DNA from: Synergistaceae bacterium
Lineage (GTDB): Bacteria; Synergistota; Synergistia; Synergistales; Aminobacteriaceae
NCBI GenBank assembly: GCA_017443945.1
Contig: JAFSXS010000060.1
Coordinates: 1-64,000 of the forward strand
DNA: 64,000 bases
Direction: 5' to 3'
A program made the position numbers and the translations under genes. The first letter of the stretch is position 1. Each line of letters begins with the position of its first letter. Under the pieces are notes generated by a model, which was not told the DNA's origin, did no database searches, and worked only from the letters and a program-made list of their open reading frames with translations. This document shows positions 18,083-28,142 of the stretch, piece by piece.

Positions 18083-18499
18083 ATGTTAATGCCTAGCCGC
18101 GTAAAATTTCGTAAGTCCCATAGATCTCCGTTGAGGGGAATTTCTAAGGGCGGCACAAAAGTAGATTTCGGCGATTACGGCATTCAGGCTCTCGAAAATG
18201 TTTGGCTCTCAGCTAGACAAATCGAAGCAGCTCGTGTCGCTATATCACGTAAAATGAAGAAGGGCGGCAAAATCTGGATCCGCGTTTTCCCTGACAGACC
18301 CTACACGAAGAAGCCTTTGGAAACTCGTATGGGTAAAGGAAAAGGAGCACCGGAATACTGGGTAGCCGCAGTTAAGAGAGGCCGCGTACTGTTCGAGTTT
18401 TCCGGAATCACAGAAGATGTCGCACAGCAAGCCTTCAGGACAGCAAGCCACAAACTGCCCGTAAAGGTTCGCATGGTACGCAGTGGAGGGAGTGACTAG
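18083..18499 (+). CDS. rplP: 50S ribosomal protein L16
   Basis: 138 residues: [15 protein letters not shown], conserved GRVLFEFSG and [18 protein letters not shown], near the A-site tRNA elbow. Start at 18083 matches the invariant MLMP N-terminus. 3 bp after rpsC. Confidence 0.97.
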   Translation: MLMPSRVKFRKSHRSPLRGISKGGTKVDFGDYGIQALENVWLSARQIEAARVAISRKMKKGGKIWIRVFPDRPYTKKPLETRMGKGKGAPEYWVAAVKRGRVLFEFSGITEDVAQQAFRTASHKLPVKVRMVRSGGSD

Positions 18500-18503
18500 C
18501 CTG

Positions 18504-18731
18504 ATGGACGCAAGCGTAAAGCCGGAGAAATTAAGAGAGCTTACACTCGAAGAAATTTCCGGGAAAATCAAAGAGTACAAGACAGAATTATTTAATCTGC
18601 GTTTCCAGAATGCCGTCGGGCACTTGAAGAATACAAGCCGAATCCGTGAGGTCAGGAAGACTATAGCAAGACTCCTGACAATCGCATCAGAGAAAAACGC
18701 AGCAGAAAGGGGAGCGGCAGAAAATGCCTAG
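18504..18731 (+). CDS. rpmC: 50S ribosomal protein L29
   Basis: 75 residues from ATG 18504 ([34 protein letters not shown]). A GTG (18492) or the ORF limit (18483) would add residues not typical of L29; SD GGAGGG (18485-18490) fits either ATG or GTG. Slightly longer than usual because of an Ala/Glu-rich C-terminus. Its end overlaps rpsQ by 8 bp. Confidence 0.95.
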   Translation: MDASVKPEKLRELTLEEISGKIKEYKTELFNLRFQNAVGHLKNTSRIREVRKTIARLLTIASEKNAAERGAAENA

Positions 18732-19017
18732 TAAAGTTCGCACGGGTATAGTCGTGAGCAACAAAATGGACAAAACTATAGTCGTCCGAGTTGAACGCAT
18801 GGCCGAGCACCCGTTATATGGCAAAAGAATTAAACGCGCAAAAAAATATGTAGCTCATGACGCAGAAAATAAATGCGGGATGGGTGATGAAGTCCGTATC
18901 AGAGAGACTAGACCATTAAGCAAAACAAAACGCTGGGAATTAGTCGAGATAATGAGACAGGCACCCGTTTTCGGTTCTGATGCCGAAGTAATTGCAGAAG
19001 GAGTTCAGGAGGATTAA
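18724..19017 (+). CDS. rpsQ: 30S ribosomal protein S17
   Basis: 97 residues ([41 protein letters not shown]), with a 10-15-residue C-terminal tail beyond the usual end. Primary 16S-binding protein. SD AAAGGGGAG inside the end of rpmC. Confidence 0.97.
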   Translation: MPSKVRTGIVVSNKMDKTIVVRVERMAEHPLYGKRIKRAKKYVAHDAENKCGMGDEVRIRETRPLSKTKRWELVEIMRQAPVFGSDAEVIAEGVQED

Positions 19018-19019
19018 TC

Positions 19020-19388
19020 ATGATTCAATTAACTACAGTTCTGAACGTTGCTGATAATTCCGGCGCAAGAAAATTATTCTGCATTCAGGTAATGGGCGGC
19101 AGTAAAAGACGTTACGGCACAATCGGCGATGTTATTGTAGCGTCCGTACGTGAAGCAATACCGAACAGCAATATCCCTAAGGGCAGCGTTGTTAAAGCTG
19201 TTATCGTGCGCACAAAGAAGGAAATCAGACGCAAAGATGGGACCTATGTTCGATTTGATGACAATGCAGCAGTATTAATCGACGCTAACGGCGAGCCGAG
19301 GGGAACTCGTATATTTGGGCCGGTCGGTCGTGAGCTTAGAGCGAAGAAATACATGCGAATTTTGTCGCTTGCTCCTGAAGTCGTATAG
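19020..19388 (+). CDS. rplN: 50S ribosomal protein L14
   Basis: 122 residues ([44 protein letters not shown]). Inter-subunit bridge protein, standard length. SD AGGAGG overlaps the rpsQ end; 2 bp gap. Confidence 0.98.
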   Translation: MIQLTTVLNVADNSGARKLFCIQVMGGSKRRYGTIGDVIVASVREAIPNSNIPKGSVVKAVIVRTKKEIRRKDGTYVRFDDNAAVLIDANGEPRGTRIFGPVGRELRAKKYMRILSLAPEVV

Positions 19389-19399
19389 GAGAATTTATC

Positions 19400-19729
19400 A
19401 TGACAGTAAGATTAAAGAAAAATGACCGGGTTAAAGTTATCTCCGGCAAAGATAAAGGCAAAGAAGGCAAGATTATCCGCAGAATCCCTGAGCGTGATTT
19501 AATTGTCGTCGAGGGCGTTAACATGGTCTCTCGCCACGTCAGAGCAACGCAGACTAATCCTCAAAGCGGCATGATCAAGCAGGAAGCTCCTATTTATGCG
19601 AGTAAAGCAATGCTTGTCTGCCCCCAGTGCGGAAAAGCTACAAGAGTCGGCACTAGTTTTCTTGAGAGCGGAAAAAAAGTCCGTGTCTGCAAGAAGTGCG
19701 GCGAAATAATCGACAGGGGAGGGCTTTAA
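19400..19729 (+). CDS. rplX: 50S ribosomal protein L24
   Basis: 109 residues: KOW motif [14 protein letters not shown] near the N-terminus, then a C-terminal four-Cys zinc ribbon (CPQCGKATR ... CKKCGE) that only some bacterial L24 proteins have. Assembly initiator of the 50S subunit. SD TAGGAGAA. Confidence 0.97.
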   Translation: MTVRLKKNDRVKVISGKDKGKEGKIIRRIPERDLIVVEGVNMVSRHVRATQTNPQSGMIKQEAPIYASKAMLVCPQCGKATRVGTSFLESGKKVRVCKKCGEIIDRGGL

Positions 19730-19732
19730 TCT

Positions 19733-20293
19733 ATGGCAATCACACCTAGAATGCTTGAGAAATATAAGAATGATGTTGCCCCGGCTTTACTCCGTGAATT
19801 TGGCTATAAAAACGTTATGCAGCTGCCCAAAATTGAGAAAATCGTCGTAAATATCGGTGTCGGCGATGCAAAGCTCGATATTAAATTTATGGACGCAGCA
19901 ATAAATGAATTACGCGCAATCACCGGCCAGGCTCCGTTGTTAAAGCGCGCGAAAAAGTCAATTGCAGGCTTCAAGGTTCGTCAAAATATGCCCGTTGCCT
20001 GTGCAGTTACTTTGAGGGGCGCAAAAATGTGGGAGTTCTTGGACAGGTTAGTATCTCTTGCACTTCCTGCGATTAAAGATTTTCAGGGTATAACGCGCAA
20101 AGGTTTTGACGGACGCGGAAATTATAATCTCGGTCTGAGAGAACAGTTAATTTTCCCTGAAATAAGCTATGATAAAGTTATTCGCTCAAGAGGTATGAAT
20201 ATCTCAATTGTAACAAGCGCGAAAACGGACGAGGAAGCATTTGCACTGTTAAAGGGCTTAGGACTTCCATTCAGGACAGGCAGGGAGGCTTAA
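19733..20293 (+). CDS. rplE: 50S ribosomal protein L5
   Basis: 186 residues ([38 protein letters not shown]). 5S rRNA-binding protein contacting the P-site tRNA. Starts 3 bp after rplX. Confidence 0.97.
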   Translation: MAITPRMLEKYKNDVAPALLREFGYKNVMQLPKIEKIVVNIGVGDAKLDIKFMDAAINELRAITGQAPLLKRAKKSIAGFKVRQNMPVACAVTLRGAKMWEFLDRLVSLALPAIKDFQGITRKGFDGRGNYNLGLREQLIFPEISYDKVIRSRGMNISIVTSAKTDEEAFALLKGLGLPFRTGREA

Positions 20294-20295
20294 TA

Positions 20296-20481
20296 ATGGC
20301 ACGTAAGGCACTCAAGAATAAAGCAATGCAGACGCCGAAATTCAGCACAAGAAAATATAATCGCTGTCCTTTATGCGGCAGGATTCACGGTTATATCAGA
20401 ATGTTTGATATGTGCAGATGCTGCTTTAGAAAAATGGCGCGTGAGGGAGTATTCCCCGGCGTTGTTAAATCAAGCTGGTAA
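20296..20481 (+). CDS. rpsN: 30S ribosomal protein S14, type Z (zinc form)
   Basis: 61 residues with two CxxC pairs (NRCPLCGR and DMCRCCFR), the zinc-containing short form rather than the about 100-residue zinc-free form. SD GGGAGG. Shares the C+ trait with L24 and L36 in this cluster. Confidence 0.97.
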   Translation: MARKALKNKAMQTPKFSTRKYNRCPLCGRIHGYIRMFDMCRCCFRKMAREGVFPGVVKSSW

Positions 20482-20503
20482 TCGGAAGGGGTTAAATTTA
20501 AAT

Positions 20504-20908
20504 ATGTACGTTAATGACCCTGTTGCAGATATGCTCACAAGAATAAGAAATGCTAATATGATCTATGCAGAAAGCGTTGACATTCCTTCGAGCAAAATGA
20601 AATTAGCCCTTGCAAGGATTCTCAAAGATGAGGGCTATATACGCAATTTTAGAATGATAACGGATCCTGCAAAACCATACGCGGAAATCAGGATTTATTT
20701 ATCATACGGCAACGGCAAAGAGAGAGTCATTCAGGGACTTAGACGCATAAGCAAACCGGGACGCAGAATCTATGTAGGACGCGACAAATTACCCGTTGTT
20801 ATGGGCGGTCTAGGGCTTGCAATTCTCTCTACGTCAAAAGGTTTGAAGACAGGCTTAGAAGCAAATAAACTCGGTCTCGGCGGAGAAGTTCTCTGCTATG
20901 TCTGGTAA
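20504..20908 (+). CDS. rpsH: 30S ribosomal protein S8
   Basis: 134 residues from ATG 20504 ([17 protein letters not shown]); the longer open frame upstream (from 20405) overlaps rpsN and is not used. SD GAAGGGG about 9 nt before ATG. C-terminus GGEVLCYVW is canonical. In other bacteria S8 autoregulates the spc operon. Confidence 0.97.
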   Translation: MYVNDPVADMLTRIRNANMIYAESVDIPSSKMKLALARILKDEGYIRNFRMITDPAKPYAEIRIYLSYGNGKERVIQGLRRISKPGRRIYVGRDKLPVVMGGLGLAILSTSKGLKTGLEANKLGLGGEVLCYVW

Positions 20909-20924
20909 GAGGAGGAATTTATAA

Positions 20925-21464
20925 ATGTCTCGTATCGGACGCAAAGCAGTAGAAATCGCAAAAGGCGCAAGCGTTGATCTCAAGGGAAATGATATTATCG
21001 TCAAAGGCCCTAAAGGTGAATTACACGCTAAATTAATGCCCGGAATTAGTCTCGAAATCGACGGCGGACTCGTTAAAGTAAACCGAGCAGATGACGAGAA
21101 ACAGACTCGCGCATGGCACGGAATGACAAGAGCTTTAATCGCAAACATGATTACGGGCGTTACAACAGGATTCTCGAAGACTCTTGAAATCGTCGGCGTA
21201 GGCTGGAGAGCAGCTTTACAGGGCAAAAAATTAGTCCTGAATCTCGGCTACTCTCACCCGATAGAATTTAACCCGCCCGAAGGTATTGAAATTGTTGTAG
21301 AGAACCCGATTAAATTTCACGTTCGCGGCATTGATAAAGAATTAGTCGGACAAACTTGTGCGCTAATAAAAGAGTTCAGGCCGCCTGAGCCTTATCACGG
21401 AAAGGGTATCAAATTCGAGAATGAATACATTATCCGCAAGGCCGGAAAGACTGGAGCAAAATAA
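20925..21464 (+). CDS. rplF: 50S ribosomal protein L6
   Basis: 179 residues (SRIGRKAVEIAKG; PPEPYHGKGIKFENEYI). Binds 23S near the GTPase-associated centre. SD AGAGGAGGA. Standard length. Confidence 0.98.
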   Translation: MSRIGRKAVEIAKGASVDLKGNDIIVKGPKGELHAKLMPGISLEIDGGLVKVNRADDEKQTRAWHGMTRALIANMITGVTTGFSKTLEIVGVGWRAALQGKKLVLNLGYSHPIEFNPPEGIEIVVENPIKFHVRGIDKELVGQTCALIKEFRPPEPYHGKGIKFENEYIIRKAGKTGAK

Positions 21465-21467
21465 AAC

Positions 21468-21833
21468 ATGAAGAAGAGAAGCAGAAACGATATGCGCGTA
21501 ATAAGACATGAGAGATTACGCAAGACTCTTTCAGGCACAGCAGAGAAGCCCCGGCTTTGTGTGTTCAGGAGCTTGAAGAATATTTATGTACAAGTCATTG
21601 ACGATGACAAAGGCCACACACTTGTGAGTGCGTCAACTCTTGAGAAGGCATTACAACCGGAACTCAAGGGAGGCTGCAACATAGCGGCTGCAAAAGTTAT
21701 CGGCAAGACCATAGCAGAACGTGCAAAGGCGAAGGGCATTACTTCTGTTGTATTTGACAGGGGAGGCCATGCCTATCACGGAAAGATTCAGGCTGTAGCA
21801 GACTCAGCCCGTGAAGGAGGCTTAATATTCTAA
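21468..21833 (+). CDS. rplR: 50S ribosomal protein L18
   Basis: 121 residues ([47 protein letters not shown]). 5S rRNA-binding. Stop overlaps the next start (TAATG). Confidence 0.97.
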   Translation: MKKRSRNDMRVIRHERLRKTLSGTAEKPRLCVFRSLKNIYVQVIDDDKGHTLVSASTLEKALQPELKGGCNIAAAKVIGKTIAERAKAKGITSVVFDRGGHAYHGKIQAVADSAREGGLIF

Positions 21834-22378
21834 TGCCCAGAAAAAATGAATTAGAATCAATCGAACTTCAAGAACGCGTTGTAGCGATTAATCGTGTCAG
21901 CAAAGTCGTTAAAGGCGGTAAGAGATTCAGATTTGCTGTTCTCGTTGTTGTCGGTGATGGCTCAAGTCAGGTCGGCACAGGAATCGGAAAAGCAAAGGAA
22001 ATCGCCGAGGCCGTTCGCAAAGGAATCGAGAAAGCTAAGAAAAATTTAGTAACAGTCAAACACGACGGAGACACAATCCCGCACCCTGTAGTAGGTGAGT
22101 TCGGAGCAGCTAGAGTCTTGCTCAAGCCATCACCCGCAGGAACAGGAGTCATCGCAGGCGGAGTCGTTCGTGCAATTATGGAGCTTGGCGGAGTCAAGGA
22201 CGTTGTTACAAAAGTTACCGGCAGAACCTCAAACGCTATCAATGTAGCACATGCAACACTTGAGGCGATCAAGATAACCCGCACAGAAGACGAAATTATG
22301 AAGTTGCGCGGGCTTGCAGGTGAAGTCGAAGCAGAAGAAACAGCAGCTCCGGATGAAGCCGCAGTTATCGGGGAGTAG
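21833..22378 (+). CDS. rpsE: 30S ribosomal protein S5
   Basis: 181 residues: VVAINRVSKVVKGGKRFRF, KPSPAGTGVIAGG; a Glu/Ala-rich C-terminal tail extends beyond the usual end. Decoding-fidelity protein at the mRNA entry. SD AAGGAGG inside rplR; 1-bp overlap. Confidence 0.97.
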   Translation: MPRKNELESIELQERVVAINRVSKVVKGGKRFRFAVLVVVGDGSSQVGTGIGKAKEIAEAVRKGIEKAKKNLVTVKHDGDTIPHPVVGEFGAARVLLKPSPAGTGVIAGGVVRAIMELGGVKDVVTKVTGRTSNAINVAHATLEAIKITRTEDEIMKLRGLAGEVEAEETAAPDEAAVIGE

Positions 22379-22386
22379 TGAACATC

Positions 22387-22569
22387 ATGGCCAAAATTAA
22401 AGCAAAATGGATCAAGAGCGCAATTAGTTTCCCCGAAAGACAGAAACGCACAATTAAAGCATTGGGATTCAGAAAATTAAATTCTGAAGTCGAACACGAG
22501 GACACACCTCAAATTCGCGGAATGCTTGAACACGTGCGGCACCTAGTTAAATGGGAGGTGCAAGAATAA
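22387..22569 (+). CDS. rpmD: 50S ribosomal protein L30
   Basis: 60 residues from ATG 22387 (AKIKAKWIKSAISFPERQKRT; TPQIRGMLEHVRHLVKWE). A GTG at 22378 is too close to the GGGGAG SD. L30 is missing in several phyla, so its presence is mildly informative. Stop overlaps rplO start. Confidence 0.95.
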   Translation: MAKIKAKWIKSAISFPERQKRTIKALGFRKLNSEVEHEDTPQIRGMLEHVRHLVKWEVQE

Positions 22570-23015
22570 TGATTACGTTAAATGATCTGCACCCGGCAAA
22601 GGGCAGCACTCATAAATCAAAACGTTTAGGACAGGGAATCGGAAGCGGACACGGTAAAACTTCCGGCAAAGGCAACAAGGGCGACAAATCAAGAACGGGC
22701 GGCGGTGTCAGACCCGGTTTTGAAGGCGGTCAAATGCCGTTGACTCGTAGAACTCCTAAGCGCGGATTTAATAATTACAGATTCGCAAAAGTTTTCCAGA
22801 TTGTGAATCTTGATGTACTCGAGAAAAAATTTGATTCAGGTGCAGAAATAGATTTTGAAGTTCTCTACAAAGCTAGAATCGTCAAGAAAAAATTACCCGT
22901 TAAGATTCTCGCAAATGGTGAGCTTACAAAGTCATTCAAGATAAAGGCCGCTGCATTCAGTGAAGGTGCTGCAAAGAAAATCGAGGCAGCCGGCGGTTCT
23001 CATGAGGTAGCGTAA
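22569..23015 (+). CDS. rplO: 50S ribosomal protein L15
   Basis: 148 residues from ATG 22569 (ITLNDLHPAKGSTHKSKRLGQG; GFEGGQMPLTRRTPKRGF). SD GGGAGG at the end of rpmD; the earlier in-frame GTG (22551) would add six non-conserved residues. Confidence 0.96.
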   Translation: MITLNDLHPAKGSTHKSKRLGQGIGSGHGKTSGKGNKGDKSRTGGGVRPGFEGGQMPLTRRTPKRGFNNYRFAKVFQIVNLDVLEKKFDSGAEIDFEVLYKARIVKKKLPVKILANGELTKSFKIKAAAFSEGAAKKIEAAGGSHEVA

Positions 23016-24317
23016 ATGTTCGGGTCGCTTGGAGATATTTTCAGGTTACCCGACCTGAAGCGCAGAATATTTTTTACGCTGGGGATATTATTTATTTTCC
23101 GTCTGGGAGCTTATATCCCCAGTCCCGGCGTTGATCGTGCTGCAATGGCGAGTTTATTTAACACCGGCGGCGGAGTTATGGATTTCTTGAATTTATTTTC
23201 GGGCGGTGCTCTTTCCCGTTTTGGTATATTCTCGCTGGGTGTTGCGCCTTATATTAATTCAAGTATCGTCATGCAGTTATTAGTGGTAATTTTCCCGACT
23301 CTTGAGAAATTGCAGAAGGACTCAACCGACGGACACAAGAAAATTACTCAATGGACTCGTTACGGGGCTGTATTATTTGCTCTCGTTCAGGCAATAGGCA
23401 TGACGGCATGGCTTAGAGGTCTTGGCATTATGCAGGGCGGCGCGTTTGAATGGGTCTTAGTCGTCGTAACTCTTGTAGCTGGGTCAATGGCTGTTATGTG
23501 GCTCGGCGAAGAATTAACAGATCACGGAATCGGCAACGGCATATCATTATTAATTTTTGCTGGTATTGTCGCGCGAATCCCTGAAGCGATTTTGCAGACT
23601 TGGAGCATGGTACGTTTAGGCTCATTAAGTGTAATTGCGCTGTTAATCGGCCTTGTTTTAATGGTCATCGTAGTTGCAGGCTGTATTTTATTGCAGGAAG
23701 GCCAGCGCAGACTCCCGGTTCAGTACGCAAAAAGAGTCGTCGGCAATAAAATTTATGGCGGTCAGAGTACATTTATCCCGTTGAAGGTGAATCAATCAGG
23801 AGTTATCCCGATAATTTTTGCGAGCTCATTATTAATTTTCCCGTACACAATTGCAAATTATTTCAGTGATACAACGGCCGGAAGATTCATCAGCGGTTTA
23901 TTTGCCCCGAACAGCGTATTTTATATTTTGTGCTACGTTGCATTGATTATATTTTTCTCGTATTTCTACACAGCTGTAGTCTTTAACCCTACTGATATAG
24001 CAAATAATATGAAGAAATACGGCGGTTTTATTCTGGGAATCAGACCCGGCAGCCCTACATCAGATTATATTACACGCGTGATGGAAAGAATCACGCTCGG
24101 CGGTGCAGTTTTTCTCGCGATTATTGCATTGATTCCAAACGTTATGTCAAGCGTATTGAATATTAACAGCTTCTATTTCGGAGGAACAGCAGTATTAATC
24201 GTCGTAGGCGTTGCAATGGATACGATTAATCAGATCGAGGCTCAATTACTTATGCGGCATTATGACGGGATTCTCAAGAAATCCGGCGGCGGCCGTAAAG
24301 GTCTTCTAAGGGGTTAA
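23016..24317 (+). CDS. secY: Sec translocon subunit SecY
   Basis: 433 residues with ten hydrophobic segments; N-terminus DIFRLPDLKRRIFFTLGILFIFRLGAYIPSPG split over TM1, plug region ALSRFGIFSLGVAPYINSSI, cytoplasmic loop GQRRLPVQYAKR. Forms the protein-conducting channel. Starts immediately after rplO (no gap), standard spc position. Confidence 0.98.
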   Translation: MFGSLGDIFRLPDLKRRIFFTLGILFIFRLGAYIPSPGVDRAAMASLFNTGGGVMDFLNLFSGGALSRFGIFSLGVAPYINSSIVMQLLVVIFPTLEKLQKDSTDGHKKITQWTRYGAVLFALVQAIGMTAWLRGLGIMQGGAFEWVLVVVTLVAGSMAVMWLGEELTDHGIGNGISLLIFAGIVARIPEAILQTWSMVRLGSLSVIALLIGLVLMVIVVAGCILLQEGQRRLPVQYAKRVVGNKIYGGQSTFIPLKVNQSGVIPIIFASSLLIFPYTIANYFSDTTAGRFISGLFAPNSVFYILCYVALIIFFSYFYTAVVFNPTDIANNMKKYGGFILGIRPGSPTSDYITRVMERITLGGAVFLAIIALIPNVMSSVLNINSFYFGGTAVLIVVGVAMDTINQIEAQLLMRHYDGILKKSGGGRKGLLRG

Positions 24318-24319
24318 TC

Positions 24320-24943
24320 ATGAGACTCGTATTGTTAGGTGCTCCCGGGGCCGGAAAAGGTACTCAGGCAGCACTGTTAAAATTAGAACACGAACTCGAA
24401 CATATTTCGACGGGAGATATTTTCAGGCACAATTTAAAGAATAATACTCCGCTGGGACTCGAAGCAAAAAAATTTATGGATGCAGGTCAATTAGTCCCTG
24501 ATGAAGTAGTAAATAAAATGGTCGCTGATACCCTGAAGAATTTAGCCCCGGATAAAGGCTTTATGCTCGACGGTTTTCCGCGTACAAAGGCGCAGGCTGA
24601 ATTTCTCGATGGGGTCGCAAAAATTGACGGCGTTATATTGTTCTCTGTTCCTGACGAGGAAATTATAAAGCGTCTCACAAGCCGTGGAGTCTGCAAGGAA
24701 TGCGGAAATGTTACTAATATTCATGAGCATAAAACTTGCCCGTCCTGCAATGGTGAGCTTTATGTCAGAGACGACGACAACGAAGCAACTATCAGAAGCC
24801 GTCTTAAAGTCTTTCACGAGCAGACAGAGCCGTTAATCAAGTTTTATGGTGATAAGGGCTTATTGTTCGAGGTTAACGCAACGGGGACACCTGATGAAAT
24901 TTTTTCGCGTGTTCAGAAAGTTTTGCAGCATGATAAAGATTAA
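24320..24943 (+). CDS. adk: Adenylate kinase
   Basis: 207 residues: P-loop GAPGAGKGTQ (8-17), DGFPRT, and a LID domain with a zinc-binding CKECG...CPSCN pair of CxxC motifs. Interconverts 2 ADP with ATP and AMP. The last 14 bp overlap map. Confidence 0.98.
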   Translation: MRLVLLGAPGAGKGTQAALLKLEHELEHISTGDIFRHNLKNNTPLGLEAKKFMDAGQLVPDEVVNKMVADTLKNLAPDKGFMLDGFPRTKAQAEFLDGVAKIDGVILFSVPDEEIIKRLTSRGVCKECGNVTNIHEHKTCPSCNGELYVRDDDNEATIRSRLKVFHEQTEPLIKFYGDKGLLFEVNATGTPDEIFSRVQKVLQHDKD

Positions 24944-25703
24944 GCGGCCAGAAGAAATTGAATTAATGCGAGTTGCAGGACGTGTTACAGCAGAAGTGCT
25001 TGACATTATGCGCGAGGCAGTCAGACCCGGAATATCAACCGGTGAGCTTGACAGACTCGCAGAGGAGCATATACGCAAAAATAACGGCATTCCCGCATTC
25101 AAGAACTACAAGCCGGCAGCAAATATGACTCCTTTTCCCGGTACTATATGCGCGTCAATAAATGAAGAAGTCGTTCACGGGATTCCAGATTTTAACAGAA
25201 TCCTTCAAGAGGGCGATATAATCAGCGTTGACGTGGGAGCATATGTAAACGGCTGGTGCGGTGATGCGGCCTGCACTTTTCCCGTTGGAAATATAAGCGA
25301 TTCCCGTAAAAAATTGCTCGAAATTACAGAAGAGTCGCTTAATCGTGCGATAAAAGCTGCTCTTGCCGGGCACACACTCGGCGACATAGGGCACGCAATA
25401 GAAAGTTTTGTAAAGCCGCTCGGTTTTGGTATAGTACGTGATTACACAGGACACGGCATCGGCAAGAAAATGCATGAAGCTCCGCAGATTCCTAATTACG
25501 GCGAATCAGGACAGGGCGTAACGCTGCAAAGAGGCATGACAATAGCAATTGAGCCTATGATCATGTCAGGCGCAGAAGATGTAAAAGTCGGCTCTAACGG
25601 CTGGACAGTATCAACAGTAGACGGTTCTGACGCGGCACATTTTGAACGCTCTATAGCGATTCTCGACGATGGGCCGGAGATTTTAACGAAATGGGGAATG
25701 TAA
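24930..25703 (+). CDS. map: Methionine aminopeptidase type I
   Basis: 257 residues from ATG 24930 (IKIKRPEEIELMRVAGRVTAE); the frame upstream of this lies wholly inside adk. Metal ligands: D of DVGAY and D of GDAACTFP, H of GHGIG, E of EPM and E near the C-terminus (HFERSIAI). Removes initiator Met. Position after adk and before infA is classical. Confidence 0.97.
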   Translation: MIKIKRPEEIELMRVAGRVTAEVLDIMREAVRPGISTGELDRLAEEHIRKNNGIPAFKNYKPAANMTPFPGTICASINEEVVHGIPDFNRILQEGDIISVDVGAYVNGWCGDAACTFPVGNISDSRKKLLEITEESLNRAIKAALAGHTLGDIGHAIESFVKPLGFGIVRDYTGHGIGKKMHEAPQIPNYGESGQGVTLQRGMTIAIEPMIMSGAEDVKVGSNGWTVSTVDGSDAAHFERSIAILDDGPEILTKWGM

Positions 25704-25707
25704 ATAA

Positions 25708-25932
25708 ATGGCTTCCGGCAAAGAAGACGTAATGGAAATCAAGGGCGTAATATCGGAACCGCTGCCAAATGCTATGTTTAGAGTCGAGCTTGAAAACGGT
25801 CATAGAGTTCTGGCTCACGTCAGCGGCAAAATGAGAATGCACTTCATCAGGATTTTACCCGGTGATAAAGTTCTCGTTGAAATATCCCCTTATGATTTAA
25901 CGAGGGGCAGAATTATTTATCGTTATAAATAG
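25708..25932 (+). CDS. infA: Translation initiation factor IF-1
   Basis: 74 residues, an OB fold ([42 protein letters not shown]). Blocks the A site during initiation. Four bases after map. Confidence 0.97.
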   Translation: MASGKEDVMEIKGVISEPLPNAMFRVELENGHRVLAHVSGKMRMHFIRILPGDKVLVEISPYDLTRGRIIYRYK

Positions 25933-25947
25933 CGGAGGTTATAAATT

Positions 25948-26073
25948 ATGAAAGTAGGGCCTTCAGTAAAGCCTATTTGTGAATTTTGCAGAGTAATCCG
26001 CCGTCATGGTGTTGTGCGTGTAATATGTTCGCGCAATCCAAGACACAAGCAGAGACAAGGTGTCAGGAGGTAA
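25948..26073 (+). CDS. rpmJ: 50S ribosomal protein L36
   Basis: 41 residues, too short for most gene finders: [20 protein letters not shown]...[14 protein letters not shown], with the CxxC...C...H zinc site (C11, C14, C27, H33). Three or four residues longer than usual at the C-terminus (VRR), and it carries G4 where Arg is usual. SD GCGGAGG 9 nt before ATG. Confidence 0.97.
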   Translation: MKVGPSVKPICEFCRVIRRHGVVRVICSRNPRHKQRQGVRR

Positions 26074-26081
26074 TTAAATAA

Positions 26082-26459
26082 ATGGCACGTATCGCAGGAG
26101 TAGATTTACCCAGAGACAAACGGGTGGAGATCGGCTTAACTTACATTTTTGGAATCGGTCTCAAGACTTCACAGAAAATTTTAGCGGCAACAGGCGTAGA
26201 TCCTAATATCAGAGTCAAAGACTTGAGCGAGGCAGATACTCAGAAATTACGCCGTGAAATAGAAGATAATCACAAGGTCGAGGGTGATTTAAGGCGCGAA
26301 ATTTCCATGAACATTAAACGGCTTATTGACATAGGCTGTTATCGTGGGACTCGTCATCGCTTAGGACTCCCAGTCAGAGGCCAGCGCACTAAGACCAACG
26401 CAAGAACCCGCAAAGGTCCGAGAAGAACTGTCGCTAACAAGAAAATGGCGACGAAATAG
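26082..26459 (+). CDS. rpsM: 30S ribosomal protein S13
   Basis: 125 residues ([52 protein letters not shown]). Contacts both subunits and P-site tRNA. SD AGGAGG overlaps the rpmJ end. Confidence 0.98.
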   Translation: MARIAGVDLPRDKRVEIGLTYIFGIGLKTSQKILAATGVDPNIRVKDLSEADTQKLRREIEDNHKVEGDLRREISMNIKRLIDIGCYRGTRHRLGLPVRGQRTKTNARTRKGPRRTVANKKMATK

Positions 26460-26480
26460 CATTAACGGGAGGTAAAGAAC

Positions 26481-26879
26481 TTGGCAAAGAGAACAGCTCA
26501 GGCTCGTAAAGGCAAGAGGCGCGAGAAGAAAAATATAAATTACGGTGTAGCGCACATTTATTCGACATTCAATAATACGATTATGTGCATTAGTGACCGC
26601 GGCGGAAATATTATCACTTGGGCAAGCGGCGGCAATGTCGGCTTCAAGGGTACGAGAAAATCTACACCGTTTGCAGCTCAAATCGCAGCACAGCAGGTCG
26701 CAAAGGGTGCACAGGATCAGGGAGTGCAGGAAATTGACGTTATCGTAAAAGGTCCCGGCCCCGGCAGAGAGAGCGCGATTAGATCTCTTCAAGCGGCTGG
26801 ACTTCAGGTCAATTTAATCAAGGACGCGACTCCTATTCCTCATAACGGATGCAGACCTCCTAAGAGAAGGCGTGTTTAA
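26481..26879 (+). CDS. rpsK: 30S ribosomal protein S11
   Basis: 132 residues from a TTG start (26481) placed 8 nt after CGGGAGG; the N-terminus [17 protein letters not shown] and core [17 protein letters not shown] are canonical. In most bacteria rpsD (S4) follows; here rpoA follows 3 bp later, so rpsD has moved elsewhere or is lost from this locus. Confidence 0.97.
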   Translation: MAKRTAQARKGKRREKKNINYGVAHIYSTFNNTIMCISDRGGNIITWASGGNVGFKGTRKSTPFAAQIAAQQVAKGAQDQGVQEIDVIVKGPGPGRESAIRSLQAAGLQVNLIKDATPIPHNGCRPPKRRRV

Positions 26880-26882
26880 TAT

Positions 26883-28142
26883 ATGGAGACAAGTTTTAAA
26901 ATTTTTATCGAGAAAGCAAGTCAAGATTACAGCAAATTATCGATTGAGCCATTAGCACGCGGCTACGGTGATACGCTGGGTAATGCTTTAAGGCGGCTTC
27001 TGCTCTCGTCAATAAAGGGGGCGGCTGCTACTGCTTTGAGGCTCGACGGCGTTTTGCACGAGTTCAGCACGATTAAAGGCGTTCGAGAAGATGTAATCGA
27101 AATCTTGATGAATCTCAAGCATATTCCCATTAAGGCAAAGAATGATTTACCGGCGGGAGAATATAAGATTTTGACTCTTGACTCTGAGGATCTCGGCAAA
27201 GACTTTTTCACGCGCGAAGTAAACCCGGGAATAATTACCGCTCAAGACTTGAATACTATATATGATACTGATTTCGAGTTCGTCGGAAATGGTATTTTAT
27301 GCACTCTTGAGCCCGGCGCGCACGTCATAATGGAAATTTATATACAGCAGGGAGTCGGCTATTTGTCTGCTGAACGTGAACGCCCCGCACAACCGCCTAT
27401 GCCGCTTGACGCAATGTTGGCAGATGCAATTTTCTCGCCTGTTACCCGCGTTAATTACGAGATCGAGCCCGCAAGAGTAGATCAAAGCATAGACTATGAA
27501 AGATTAATTCTCGAAGTGTGGACTAACGGCGCAATCACTCCGAAAGAAGCAGTAAAACAGGCCGCAGACATTGCAGCAGATTACTTCATGAAAATTTCAG
27601 AAAGTGTCGAGTCTGCCCAGCTCAAAGAACAGCCCGCAGAAGTTGAAAAAGTTCGTGATAAAGCTGGAAAAGGTAAAGGCACAGAAGAAGCAGAACAGCC
27701 CAAGCCTCAGACTTTACCTGATAATCCGATTCATGAGCTCGAATTAAGTATCAGAAGTGAAAATTGCTTACTTCGCGGCGGCATGAACACTATCGGCGAT
27801 CTGATTCAGAAGTCCCGCGATGACCTGTTAAAGATTCGCAATCTCGGCAGAAAGTCTCTCACCGAAATCGAAGAAAAACTTGCGTCAATGGGATATTCTC
27901 TCAAGCCCAGCAAGCCCGGAGCAGCAAAAGTTGATGACTCGTCAGAAAGCGAATCTCCAGAGACTCAAGAGTCCGAAGTTACACCAGAATCAGAACCGAC
28001 ACTCGACTCTATATTTGAACCTGAAGAAGAGTCAGAACCGGCCCCGGAACCTGAAGCAAAACCGGAGAAGCCCAAGAAAAAGAAATCTGCAGGTAAATCT
28101 ACTAAATCAAGCAAGAAATCATCTAAGGAGGTGGACTCATAA
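26883..28142 (+). CDS. rpoA: RNA polymerase alpha subunit, with long acidic/basic C-terminal tail
   Basis: 419 residues, about 85-100 longer than usual. Residues 1-235 form the assembly domain (SIEPLARGYGDTLGNALRRLLLSS); a charged linker (about 240-280) leads to the C-terminal domain with NCLLRGGMNTIGDL and KIRNLGRKSLTEIEEKL (about 285-350), then a tail of about 75 residues, first Ser/Glu/Pro-rich, then Lys/Ser-rich. RpoA is the assembly scaffold and contacts UP elements and activators. The tail is disordered in appearance and its role is unknown. Confidence 0.97.
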   Translation: METSFKIFIEKASQDYSKLSIEPLARGYGDTLGNALRRLLLSSIKGAAATALRLDGVLHEFSTIKGVREDVIEILMNLKHIPIKAKNDLPAGEYKILTLDSEDLGKDFFTREVNPGIITAQDLNTIYDTDFEFVGNGILCTLEPGAHVIMEIYIQQGVGYLSAERERPAQPPMPLDAMLADAIFSPVTRVNYEIEPARVDQSIDYERLILEVWTNGAITPKEAVKQAADIAADYFMKISESVESAQLKEQPAEVEKVRDKAGKGKGTEEAEQPKPQTLPDNPIHELELSIRSENCLLRGGMNTIGDLIQKSRDDLLKIRNLGRKSLTEIEEKLASMGYSLKPSKPGAAKVDDSSESESPETQESEVTPESEPTLDSIFEPEEESEPAPEPEAKPEKPKKKKSAGKSTKSSKKSSKEVDS

